From NCBI GenBank assembly GCA_964653485.1, contig CAZZFF010000010.1, forward strand, positions 15,378 through 79,377: 64,000 bases of DNA, given 5' to 3'. Numbering within the stretch: the first letter of the stretch is position 1; each line of letters begins with the position of its first letter. The DNA comes from CAVQND01 sp964653485 (lineage in GTDB: Bacteria; Verrucomicrobiota; Verrucomicrobiia; Limisphaerales; UBA8199). Of the stretch, positions 26,057-32,971 are shown piece after piece. The notes under the pieces are model-generated. The model did not search any database. It was not told the origin of the DNA and saw only the letters and a program-made list of their open reading frames with translations. The translations under genes were made by a program, and so were the position numbers.

Positions 26057-26485
26057 GTGCCAAAAAACCCTAAGTTCGTCGGGCTCGCACCATCAAGCAC
26101 AAAGACCCCACGACTTGAGTCAGCGATCGGAAAAGCGGGCTATCCGGTATGGAGGATAGGCCGGGCGGACTTCGACGGGCCTTGGTGCCCCAAGAGAATG
26201 GAGAAGGCCATTCTGCTTGAAATCCTCAGTAAGATCAGAGATTTTGAGCGTGCCAAATGGCCCGAAATTGAACGCCGCGGCAGTCATTTCATCCCTATCG
26301 ATAGGTTGATTCCAGAGGCTAGAAGGCGTCTGGAAATGTTAAAGTTAGATGACACGGACTATTTGTTTTCCCTCCGATTAAGCGGCAGAGAGAGATTGTG
26401 GGGGCTTCGTGTCAACGATGTGTTCTCTCTCCTTTGGTGGGACCCTGACCATCAAGTCTGTCCCGCCACATTGGGCCACACCTGA
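26057..26485 (+). CDS. Probable toxin of the Panacea pair (RelE/HigB-like C-terminus)
   Basis: A 142-residue protein with a GTG start 11 bp after the antitoxin gene. The C-terminal part YLFSLRLSGRERLWGLRVND followed by VFSLLWWDPDHQVCPA resembles the last strands of RelE/HigB-like RNase toxins, which are often found next to Panacea antitoxins. The N-terminal 70 residues are not recognised. It ends 6 bp before selD, so the cassette is transcribed with the sel genes. Assignment as toxin rests on position and this limited similarity. Confidence 0.62.
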   Translation: MPKNPKFVGLAPSSTKTPRLESAIGKAGYPVWRIGRADFDGPWCPKRMEKAILLEILSKIRDFERAKWPEIERRGSHFIPIDRLIPEARRRLEMLKLDDTDYLFSLRLSGRERLWGLRVNDVFSLLWWDPDHQVCPATLGHT

Positions 26486-26491
26486 ACGCGC

Positions 26492-28078
26492 ATGACGCTG
26501 GATCTTGCCAAACGCCGGCGGGTGATGGAACGGTCCCAACGCCTGGGGCACTGTATATGCGACCCGCGTCGTCCGTGTCCCTGCGACGTGTTTCGAGACC
26601 AGCAGATTTGCCCTTGCGCCGGGGAACGGCCCGACCCGGTTGATTTTTCCAAGCTTCAGCTCACCAGGCTCGTGAGGAATCCGGGGTGCGCTTCCAAGAT
26701 CGCTCCGGCCGACCTTGAAGCGGTGCTCGCGCGGTTGCCGGAGGTCAAAGACCCCGCCGTCATTTCCGGCATGGCGGCGGCGGACGACGCCGCCATTTAT
26801 CGCATCGCCGAGAATTTGTGCCTGGTCCAGACGGTTGACGTGTTCACTCCGTGCGTGGATGACCCGCACCTCTTCGGGCGCATCTGCGCCGCCAATTGCC
26901 TCTCGGACATCTACGCCATGGGCGGCGAACCGCGCACGGCCCTGAGCATCCTCGCCTTTCCGTCCGAGACCTTGGATGGGGAGATCATGTACCGGATGCT
27001 TGCGGGCGCGATGGAGACCCTGGGCCAGGCGGGCGTGGCGCTTGTGGGGGGACACAGCATCAAGGATGACGAGATCAAGCTCGGCTTCGCGGTCACAGGC
27101 ATCATCGACCCCGCCGTCGCCGCCGCCCTGGCCGCGCCGCATCCCGGGGATCTTCTCGTGTTGACCAAACCGTTGGGCACGGGCGTGCTGGCGTTCTGCC
27201 GGCAGGTGGGCCGCGAGAATGCCGCCGGTTCCGCCGCCGCCCAGGTCGCGATGGCGACCCTCAACCGCGCCGCCGCCCAGGCCATGAAGGAGGCGGGCGC
27301 TTCCGCCTGCACGGACGTGACCGGCTTCGGCCTCTTCGGCCACCTTCTGCGCCTGGCCCGGCAGAGCCGGTTGACGGCGCAGGTCTTTGCCGGAGCGCTC
27401 CCCGCGTTCCAGGGGGTGCTGGATGCCTTGCGCGAGGGGGTGATTTCCGGAGCGGTCGAACGCAACCGCGAGTTCGCGGGGAACGATCTCGAAGTAAGCC
27501 CCAACGTCGAGGAAGCCCTGGTCCACCTGGGCTGCGACGCGCAGACCTCCGGCGGGCTGTTGATCGCCATTCCACCGCATCGCCTCGGGGCCTTGCGGGA
27601 CGCGCTGGCCCGAGGCGGCGCCGACGGCTTTCTCATCGGCAAATTCCTCGAACCCTCCCGCGGGCGAATCCACCTTGTCCTTTCGGAAACCGAACAGCCT
27701 GAACGCCGGCTTGGGCCGGCAGCACAAGAACCGGTCACAGCCATGAACCCCCCTCCTCATTCTGACGCGCACTCGGCCGAATGCTGCGCGGACATTTTCG
27801 AAGCCAAGGCTCCTTCCACGATTACGCCCGATGCCCAGCAGGCCTTTGGCGCGCTGCTGCGCGCCGTTCAGGCCCCCGGCGCCCTGGATGCCAAGACCAA
27901 AGAACTGATCCTCTTCAGCCTGGTGGTCTATAGCCGCTGCGCGCCCTGTTTCGCCGCGCATCGAGAGAAGGCGCGGGATTTGGGCCTCACCCGGGCGGAA
28001 TTGGACGAGGCCGCCTGGTGCGCCATCGCCATGGGCGGCGCCCCCGTGCGCATGTTTTACCAGGAGGCGACCGCCTGA
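26492..28078 (+). CDS. selD: Selenophosphate synthetase with Cys-rich N-terminus and AhpD-like C-terminal domain
   Basis: A 528-residue protein. The SelD core makes selenophosphate from selenide and ATP; it has RLVRNPGCASKIAP with catalytic Cys66 and Lys69 (the Cys form, not Sec), TVDVFTPCVDDPHLFGRICA and VTGFGLFGHLLRLA. Before it is a segment with three Cys-x-Cys pairs (Cys21/23, 29/31, 40/42) that could bind metal. After it, residues 435-528 match the AhpD/carboxymuconolactone-decarboxylase fold. Glu471, Cys483, Cys486 and His490 have the spacing of the AhpD peroxidase centre (Glu, +12 Cys, +3 Cys, +4 His). Met418 could also start this domain alone. The fusion suggests thiol redox chemistry linked to selenium supply, which is inference. 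Confidence 0.92.
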   Translation: MTLDLAKRRRVMERSQRLGHCICDPRRPCPCDVFRDQQICPCAGERPDPVDFSKLQLTRLVRNPGCASKIAPADLEAVLARLPEVKDPAVISGMAAADDAAIYRIAENLCLVQTVDVFTPCVDDPHLFGRICAANCLSDIYAMGGEPRTALSILAFPSETLDGEIMYRMLAGAMETLGQAGVALVGGHSIKDDEIKLGFAVTGIIDPAVAAALAAPHPGDLLVLTKPLGTGVLAFCRQVGRENAAGSAAAQVAMATLNRAAAQAMKEAGASACTDVTGFGLFGHLLRLARQSRLTAQVFAGALPAFQGVLDALREGVISGAVERNREFAGNDLEVSPNVEEALVHLGCDAQTSGGLLIAIPPHRLGALRDALARGGADGFLIGKFLEPSRGRIHLVLSETEQPERRLGPAAQEPVTAMNPPPHSDAHSAECCADIFEAKAPSTITPDAQQAFGALLRAVQAPGALDAKTKELILFSLVVYSRCAPCFAAHREKARDLGLTRAELDEAAWCAIAMGGAPVRMFYQEATA

Positions 28079-28088
28079 CCAGTTAGCC

Positions 28089-28113
28089 GCCGTAAAGAAA
28101 TAACCTTTACGGC
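28089..28113 (+). terminator. Bidirectional hairpin between selD and thuA-like gene
   Basis: A perfect 9-bp inverted repeat GCCGTAAAG/CTTTACGGC with a 7-nt loop lies in the 53-bp gap between two convergent genes. It lacks a long T-run on either strand. Its place and symmetry suggest a shared terminator for the sel operon and the opposing gene. Confidence 0.7.
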
Positions 28114-28131
28114 TCCTTACAATGGATAAAG

Positions 28132-29028
28132 CTACTGCGTCGCCGGCGGCTCCCACTTGCTTGGCTGGTCTGCCGTCGGGAAGTTGGCGGGGACTGGCAG
28201 AGTCACCTGGCCCGTGGCGGCCCATTCAGCGCCACGGTCGAGCGTCGTCACGAAGCCGACGTCGCGCATGGATTCCTCGTTATGACCGAGGGTCGTGTGG
28301 AAGACGCGGCCCTTGCCGTAGCTGATCGTCATCAGCATCGGCTCGTTCTCATGGGTGACGTCCGATTTGGCGGTGGCCAGGACGGTGACGTTTTCGGCCG
28401 GCCCGCAGAGCTTCGAGTAGAGTTCGTCGCGTGTATGGAGCCACCTGGCCGGCAGGCCTTTGGTGATGGGGTGTTCGGGGTCGCGGGTCTCGACCACGAA
28501 CGAGAAGAACTGGCCGTGAGTGCCGCACCCGCCGAGGGTGTCCTTCACCACCTTGCCATCGCGCCAGCGGAGCATGGGGCCGTTCTTATCGCCACGCCCG
28601 CCCCAGCCGCCGACCGCGATCATCCGGTTATACTCGACCCAGCTTGGGAAGGCGTTGTCCGCGGCATGCACGCTCACCAGGCCGCCGCCGTTCTTGATGT
28701 ATTCTTCGAGGGCCTGCCGCGTCGTTTCCGGCCAGTCCTCGCCATTGTAATTGGAGACGATGACTTCGTACTTGGCAAAATCGGGTTTGAAGCCGGCCAG
28801 ACTCTGTCCCTGCGGCGGGGCGGTGGCGACGTCCACGGTGAACCGGCCCGAGCTTTCGAGGGCGGCCTTGAGGATGGGCGTCGTCTGCCGCCAGGCGTGA
28901 TTATTCTGGCCGTCAACGATGAGCGCCTTGAGCCTCGGCGGTTGCGGCGCCGCAGCCTGCGCGGGAGCCGAGGGAGGGAAGAACGCGGCGCACGAAAACA
29001 AGGCCGCAAAGAGAACAGTTTTTCGCAT
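28132..29028 (-). CDS. Secreted ThuA-domain protein
   Basis: A 298-residue protein starting MRKTVLFAALFSCAAFFPPSAPAQA as a signal peptide up to about residue 25 (the first 20 residues are shown in part only as MRKTVLFAALFSC). The rest is a ThuA/trehalose-utilisation domain, a class I glutamine-amidotransferase-like fold, with LKALIVDGQNNHAWRQTT, SNYNGEDWPETTRQ, GGGLVSVHAADNAFP and GKGRVFHTTLGHN. Such exported ThuA proteins are abundant in Verrucomicrobiota and Planctomycetota near sugar oxidoreductases; a role in 3-keto-glycoside chemistry has been proposed but is not proven. The frame is open 18 codons further, without a signal sequence. The 274 bp between this gene and the divergent isomerase-like gene holds no gene. 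Confidence 0.85.
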   Translation of the reverse strand: MRKTVLFAALFSCAAFFPPSAPAQAAAPQPPRLKALIVDGQNNHAWRQTTPILKAALESSGRFTVDVATAPPQGQSLAGFKPDFAKYEVIVSNYNGEDWPETTRQALEEYIKNGGGLVSVHAADNAFPSWVEYNRMIAVGGWGGRGDKNGPMLRWRDGKVVKDTLGGCGTHGQFFSFVVETRDPEHPITKGLPARWLHTRDELYSKLCGPAENVTVLATAKSDVTHENEPMLMTISYGKGRVFHTTLGHNEESMRDVGFVTTLDRGAEWAATGQVTLPVPANFPTADQPSKWEPPATQ

Positions 29029-29302
29029 GGGCCTATTCCTAGTTCGGCGCGGCGCGGCGGGCAAGCCAAAAAGGCGCCGCACCGCGCGGCCGCGGGGGAC
29101 TCGGGCTTTTCGGAAGAAGGTGATTGAGAATTGATGATCGAGAATTGGTTATTGGTAAACCGGCATTTTTGGCTTCCAATCCGGGGGACGGGTCCGGTAG
29201 TCTGGGTCCCGTAATTAACCCCTGCGAATGGCCGGCTTGGGCAGCTATGCGCTTCCCGTCGGCACACGCGGAAGGGTCATGGGCTGAACTGGAAAAAACA
29301 CT

Positions 29303-30739
29303 ATGAAGCATACCCTGCTCAATCGGAGAGAATTCCTTGGAACCACGGCCGCTGGTGGAGCCCTGTTCGCCTCGGGGCTGTTGGGGAACCGGTTATTGGC
29401 CTCGGATACCGGCCAGTTGCCCCGGCCGCGGGCTGTGAAAATTCACCAGATTTTCGCCGGGCGAACGGGGGATTTCTACTTGACGCGCCCCGCCGAGGAG
29501 GTGGCCAGGTTCAACCAGTATTTCAGCGAGTTGGAGAAGAAACTTGGCGACGTTCAGTTCGTGGGCGGAGATATGATGCCGCCGGCGGAAGCGGGAAAGT
29601 TGGCGGAGAAAGTGAAGGAGGCCGATGCGGTGCTGATCATTCACATGTCCGCACAGGGCAGCGAGTCGGCGGCCTTAAGCCGAATCGTGGATGTGGGGTT
29701 GCCGACGGTCCTGTTCTCAGAACCCTACAGCGGGCACGACTGGATGTCTTTTACGCAACTGCGCAAGGAGGGAAAGAAGGTGCTACTGGTGCCCAGCAGC
29801 GATTGGAGCGATATCGAGCGGGCGGTGTGCCTCATGCGGGTGCCGGCCTTGCTGAAACAGACTCGCATTATTGCCTGGGGGCCGCCGCTGGGCACGAGCG
29901 CCGCCTGCTCGGCGGAACTGATCCAGCAACGGTTTGGCGCGGAGCTGATCTCCGTCACGGACGCCGAGGTGAAGGAGGTCTGGAAGAGCATCGACCCTGC
30001 CGCCGCGCAGGCCGAGGCGGAGGAGTACTGGCTCAGTCATGCCAGGGCAATCGTCGAGCCTGCCCGGGAGAAGATCATCGAGGCGGCCAAGTTGTTCCTG
30101 GCGGTGAAGCAGTTGATGATTCGGGAGAAGGCCCAGGCGATCACGAGTTGCTATTGCATGGGGGATCCGCGCGCTTGCTTGACGTTCAGCAAGCTAAACG
30201 ATCTCGGATTCGTGGGGGCTTGCGAGGGGGACATGGATTCAACGATGACGATGCTGCTCTTCGCCTACGCATTCCGGGTGCCTGGCTTCATCTCGGACCC
30301 GGTGGTCGATACCGCCAAAAACGCGTTGCTGCATTTCCACTGCACCTCGGCAACGAAGATGGACGGGCCGGCAGGTTCCCGCCTGGGCTTCGCCATTCGC
30401 AGCCAATGCGACAGCAAGGCCGGAGTGGCCCTCCAGGTGGAGCATCGGGTTGGACAAGCGGTGACGTGCGCCAAGCTCGTCAATCTGGATACTTTGCTCA
30501 TTACGCCGGGAAAAATTCTGGAAACGAGCACAAACCCGATGGCCTGCCGCACCCAATTTGCGCAAAGCGTGCCGAATGCCAGGCAACTCTTCCTCAACTA
30601 CGGCCGAGGGGTCATCCACGCCGGCACCATGGCGATGCTCCACCGGGTGGTCTTCTATGGCGACTTCATGGAACCGATGAGGGGCTTGGGCGAGCTCATG
30701 GGGTTCAAGCTCATTGAGGAAAGCGGCGCTACGACATAG
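29303..30739 (+). CDS. Tat-exported protein with L-fucose/arabinose isomerase-like fold
   Basis: A 478-residue protein. It begins with a twin-arginine signal (NRREFLGTTAAGGALFASGL), as in many verrucomicrobial enzymes exported folded. The rest resembles the fucose/arabinose isomerase fold: an N-terminal Rossmann-like part and a C-terminal part with YCMGDPRACLTFSKLNDLG and GACEGDMDSTMTMLL. Its export is unusual for a sugar isomerase, so the substrate may be extracellular, or the protein may have lost isomerase activity. Its last codons lie inside a 181-bp direct repeat. It is convergent with the relBE cassette. Confidence 0.78.
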   Translation: MKHTLLNRREFLGTTAAGGALFASGLLGNRLLASDTGQLPRPRAVKIHQIFAGRTGDFYLTRPAEEVARFNQYFSELEKKLGDVQFVGGDMMPPAEAGKLAEKVKEADAVLIIHMSAQGSESAALSRIVDVGLPTVLFSEPYSGHDWMSFTQLRKEGKKVLLVPSSDWSDIERAVCLMRVPALLKQTRIIAWGPPLGTSAACSAELIQQRFGAELISVTDAEVKEVWKSIDPAAAQAEAEEYWLSHARAIVEPAREKIIEAAKLFLAVKQLMIREKAQAITSCYCMGDPRACLTFSKLNDLGFVGACEGDMDSTMTMLLFAYAFRVPGFISDPVVDTAKNALLHFHCTSATKMDGPAGSRLGFAIRSQCDSKAGVALQVEHRVGQAVTCAKLVNLDTLLITPGKILETSTNPMACRTQFAQSVPNARQLFLNYGRGVIHAGTMAMLHRVVFYGDFMEPMRGLGELMGFKLIEESGATT

Positions 30740-30881
30740 AAGAGGAGGCCAACCGGGCTTCGGCAAAAGCGCGTGGAGATTGGCGTGACCGGCGTGACTC
30801 GAAAGCGAGCTGTTCGAGTCGCTGGGTTTCGTAGGCCAACACTTCGCGAGCCAGGCGGATGCACTCGATCGGCCGAGGGCT
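30701..30881. repeat. Direct repeat A (181 bp), left boundary of the relBE cassette
   Basis: Matches 31500-31680 without gaps at a constant offset of 799 bp, with 12 mismatches counted (about 93% identity). It contains the last 13 codons of the isomerase-like gene and, on the minus strand, a detached copy of the last 50 or so codons of the pyruvate-kinase-like gene (PRPIECIRLAREVLAYETQR). That pyk piece has no upstream part here and carries several amino-acid changes, so it is a remnant. Confidence 0.93.
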
Positions 30882-30883
30882 CG

Positions 30884-31138
30884 TTAGGGGTAGATTTCGC
30901 GACGGTGCCCCACCTTGATAACCAAGACGCGCAACTCATTCTCCCGGATTTGGTAAACGATGCGGTAGTCGCCCACTCGAATCCGCCAGACAGATTCTTC
31001 GCCAGATAGCTTCTTGCAGCGGGGCGGGCGTGGGTCTTGTGCTAACGCTTCAATGGCTGGAACGAGGCGGCGTTGAACGTCGGCAGGCAGGTCTCGGAAC
31101 GCTCGCTCCGCGCGGGCTGCTAACTCGACCCGGTACAT
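30884..31138 (-). CDS. RelE/ParE-family toxin
   Basis: An 84-residue toxin. MYRVELAARAERAFRDLP, DVQRRLVPAIEALAQDPRP, KKLSGEESVWRIRVGDYRIV and LRVLVIKVGHRREIY are the standard blocks of RelE mRNA interferases, including the C-terminal GHRREIY signature. It overlaps the antitoxin gene by 19 bp, the usual coupled arrangement. The stop codon lies only 3 bp from direct repeat A, so the gene sits flush against the repeat. RelE cleaves mRNA on the ribosome when the antitoxin is degraded. Confidence 0.92.
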   Translation of the reverse strand: MYRVELAARAERAFRDLPADVQRRLVPAIEALAQDPRPPRCKKLSGEESVWRIRVGDYRIVYQIRENELRVLVIKVGHRREIYP

Positions 31139-31431
31139 GAGCCGTCCAATCCCAGTTCCCGCCGCAGTTGATCGAACGAGACCGTTGGTCTCGTCTCCGC
31201 CGCCACGTTGTCGTCGCTGCTATTGAGAGCTTCCGCCTCGGAGTTTGTGGGGCAAGCGGCGCTCGCGGCCTTCACTTCAGCCAACACCTCACGTGCTTCC
31301 TTCAGGTCCTCGGCGTCTTCCAAGGCTTCAAGCTCAGCCAGGTCTTCAATGAGGGATAAGACTCTGTCCGCACGGTCCTGGGAGAGGTTTTCCAGCTTGG
31401 CTACAGCACCGGCCACATCCGTCGAACTCAT
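31120..31431 (-). CDS. Antitoxin of the RelE pair
   Basis: A 103-residue acidic protein. The N-terminal half is helical (VAKLENLSQDRADRVLSLIE, then DLAELEALEDAEDLKEAREV), and the C-terminal part RPTVSFDQLRRELGLDG is the typical toxin-wrapping tail of RelB/Phd-type antitoxins. It precedes and overlaps the toxin gene. A TTGACC box lies at 31466-31461 on the minus strand, in the 68 bp between the ATG and direct repeat B; a convincing -10 is not seen. Confidence 0.85.
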   Translation of the reverse strand: MSSTDVAGAVAKLENLSQDRADRVLSLIEDLAELEALEDAEDLKEAREVLAEVKAASAACPTNSEAEALNSSDDNVAAETRPTVSFDQLRRELGLDGSCTGSS

Positions 31432-31499
31432 GAAGAAACGGTGTCACCAAGCGGGCTGCCGGTCAAGGCCATTTGCGGGCATTTGGGCCGCGCTCACGC

Positions 31500-31680
31500 G
31501 GGTTCAAGCTGATTGAGGAAAGCGGCGCTACGACGTAGAAGCGGACGCCAACCGGGCTTCGGCAAAAGCGCGCGGAGATTGGCGTGGCCGGCGTGACTCG
31601 AGAGCGAGACGTTCGAGCCGTTGGGTTTCGTAGGCCAACACCTCGCGAGCCAGGCGGATGCACTCGATCGGCCGAGGGCT
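31500..31680. repeat. Direct repeat B (181 bp), right boundary of the relBE cassette
   Basis: This copy forms the intact 3' end of the pyruvate-kinase-like gene (minus strand). Its opposite strand also carries the last codons of the isomerase-like gene (GFKLIEESGATT), where the two differences from copy A are synonymous third-position changes. The natural junction of the two convergent genes is thus present twice, with 618 bp of relBE sequence between. Confidence 0.93.
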
Positions 31681-32700
31681 GAATACGGTTTCCTTCCCGA
31701 GCATGGCCGCATCGGCCCGCTGGCGGGCAATCAATGACAAATCCGAGAGTTCGGCGCGCTGCGGGACGCCGGTCGCCGCGAACATCTCCAGGACTTGCGT
31801 CGCCACCACCACAGGCTTCTGGGCGCGCCGGGCCGCCGCCACCAACCGCTCCTGGATTTCGGGCAGGCGGATGTAGCCCACGGCCAAACCGAGGTCGCCG
31901 CGGGCTACCATGACCCCGTCGGCGGCGTTGATAATGTCCTCGGCGCAATTCACGGCGGCGGCTGTCTCGAATTTCGCCATGATCCGGACATTGGAACCGA
32001 GGCGCCCATGCACTTCTTGGCGGCCAGCGCGGACGTCCTCGGGGGAGGAAATCAGGGAGAGCGCGACCCAGTCCGGTGCCAGCCGCGCCGCGGCGAAGGC
32101 GTCCAAGAGGTTGGCATCCTCGGCGGTAACGACCGCATAGGGGCTCAGGCAATCGGGGAGAAAAATGGAATTGGAGGCCTTGAGCGGAACGGTTCCCTCC
32201 TCCAGCCGAGCAAGGACCGAGCCGGCCTGGACTTCATGGACCTGGAACCTGAGCCGCCCGTCACAGAACCACATCCGATGGCGCGGCCTGAGCTTGGCGA
32301 GGAGTTGAGCCAAGCCCGGTAACGGCACGTGAGGGAAGCCGTTGGCGGCCGGTTCGGATGCCGTGCCGTTCGGGTCCCAGAAAACGACTCGATCGCCGGC
32401 CTTGAGCGGCAGTTCCTGCATGGCGCCGGTGCGCGGCCTGGAAGAGGGAAGGTCCAGTAACAATCGGACGGGGACGCCCTGCTGGAACGACGCTTCACGA
32501 ATGGCCCGGCTGTCCTGCACATGGGGCCGTTGCCGGTAGCCGCAGGGGAGCCTGAACCAGCGAGCCCCGGCTTCGATGGCCAACCGCAAATCGCCGGGTC
32601 GCTCGAGGGTAGGACCCACCGTTGCCATGACCTCGGGGGCATCCCATTCAGCGGATCGTAAGTTGACGGCCTTTGACATCAAGTTCACGAGCTTCTGCAT
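31528..32700 (-). CDS. Short pyruvate-kinase-like protein without C-terminal domain
   Basis: A 390-residue protein starting MQKLVNLMSKAVN. The order is that of a pyruvate kinase: barrel start PEVMATVGPTLERPGDLRLA, a beta-barrel B domain (LPLKAGDRVVFWDPNG), then the second barrel half with IMAKFE, DGVMVARGDLGLAVG and VVVATQVLEM and RAELSDLSLIARQRADAAML. It ends there, without the regulatory C-terminal domain. The substrate loop NFSHG is replaced by LPCGY, although the preceding arginine is kept. It may be a divergent kinase or a paralogue with another phosphoryl substrate. The 3' end is in direct repeat B. The frame is open 103 codons upstream, but those residues run through the palindromic intergenic element. 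Confidence 0.78.
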   Translation of the reverse strand: MQKLVNLMSKAVNLRSAEWDAPEVMATVGPTLERPGDLRLAIEAGARWFRLPCGYRQRPHVQDSRAIREASFQQGVPVRLLLDLPSSRPRTGAMQELPLKAGDRVVFWDPNGTASEPAANGFPHVPLPGLAQLLAKLRPRHRMWFCDGRLRFQVHEVQAGSVLARLEEGTVPLKASNSIFLPDCLSPYAVVTAEDANLLDAFAAARLAPDWVALSLISSPEDVRAGRQEVHGRLGSNVRIMAKFETAAAVNCAEDIINAADGVMVARGDLGLAVGYIRLPEIQERLVAAARRAQKPVVVATQVLEMFAATGVPQRAELSDLSLIARQRADAAMLGKETVFSPRPIECIRLAREVLAYETQRLERLALESRRPRQSPRAFAEARLASASTS

Positions 32701-32850
32701 TTGAGCGTGATGAGCAGCAATTATGGAGCCAATTGTTACAAAAAGGTTACGAAATCGATCCGACCTCTTGGAAACCCTCAAAAACCCCGCATTATTGAGC
32801 ATCGATTCGAGAGTTCCCTTTGCCGGGACGGTCCCCAGGGAGGGCCAAAA

Positions 32851-32911
32851 CCGGCGGATGTGCGTGATTTTCACGCGTTTTGCGTGATTTTCACGCATCC
32901 GCACTCCGCCG
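32851..32911. promoter_or_regulatory. Tandem palindromic element upstream of the pyruvate-kinase-like gene
   Basis: TGCGTGATTTTCACGC occurs twice in exact 20-bp register (32861-32876, 32881-32896). Each copy is itself a dyad (GCGTGA-TTT-TCACGC). Flanking bases add an outer imperfect stem, GCGGATG on the left and CATCCGC on the right. It lies in the 271 bp between the giant gene's stop and the pyruvate-kinase-like gene's start, both on the minus strand. It may be a double operator for the latter or a terminator for the former; no T-run follows, which favours an operator. Nothing else was recognised in this gap. Confidence 0.6.
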
Positions 32912-32971
32912 GCAGGGGGCCGGAGCGATGATGAGTCTTGAGATTTCGCAGGGGAGAATGTCCCTTGCCGA

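Noticed and set aside
26378..28225. Minus-strand frame of 615 codons opposite selD
   Set aside because: SelD and AhpD motifs fix the plus strand; the minus translation is low-complexity.
29029..29302. tRNA-Sec (selC) or another small RNA gene near the sel cluster
   Set aside because: No cloverleaf with a UCA anticodon was found here or in the other gaps around selA-selD; selC must lie elsewhere.
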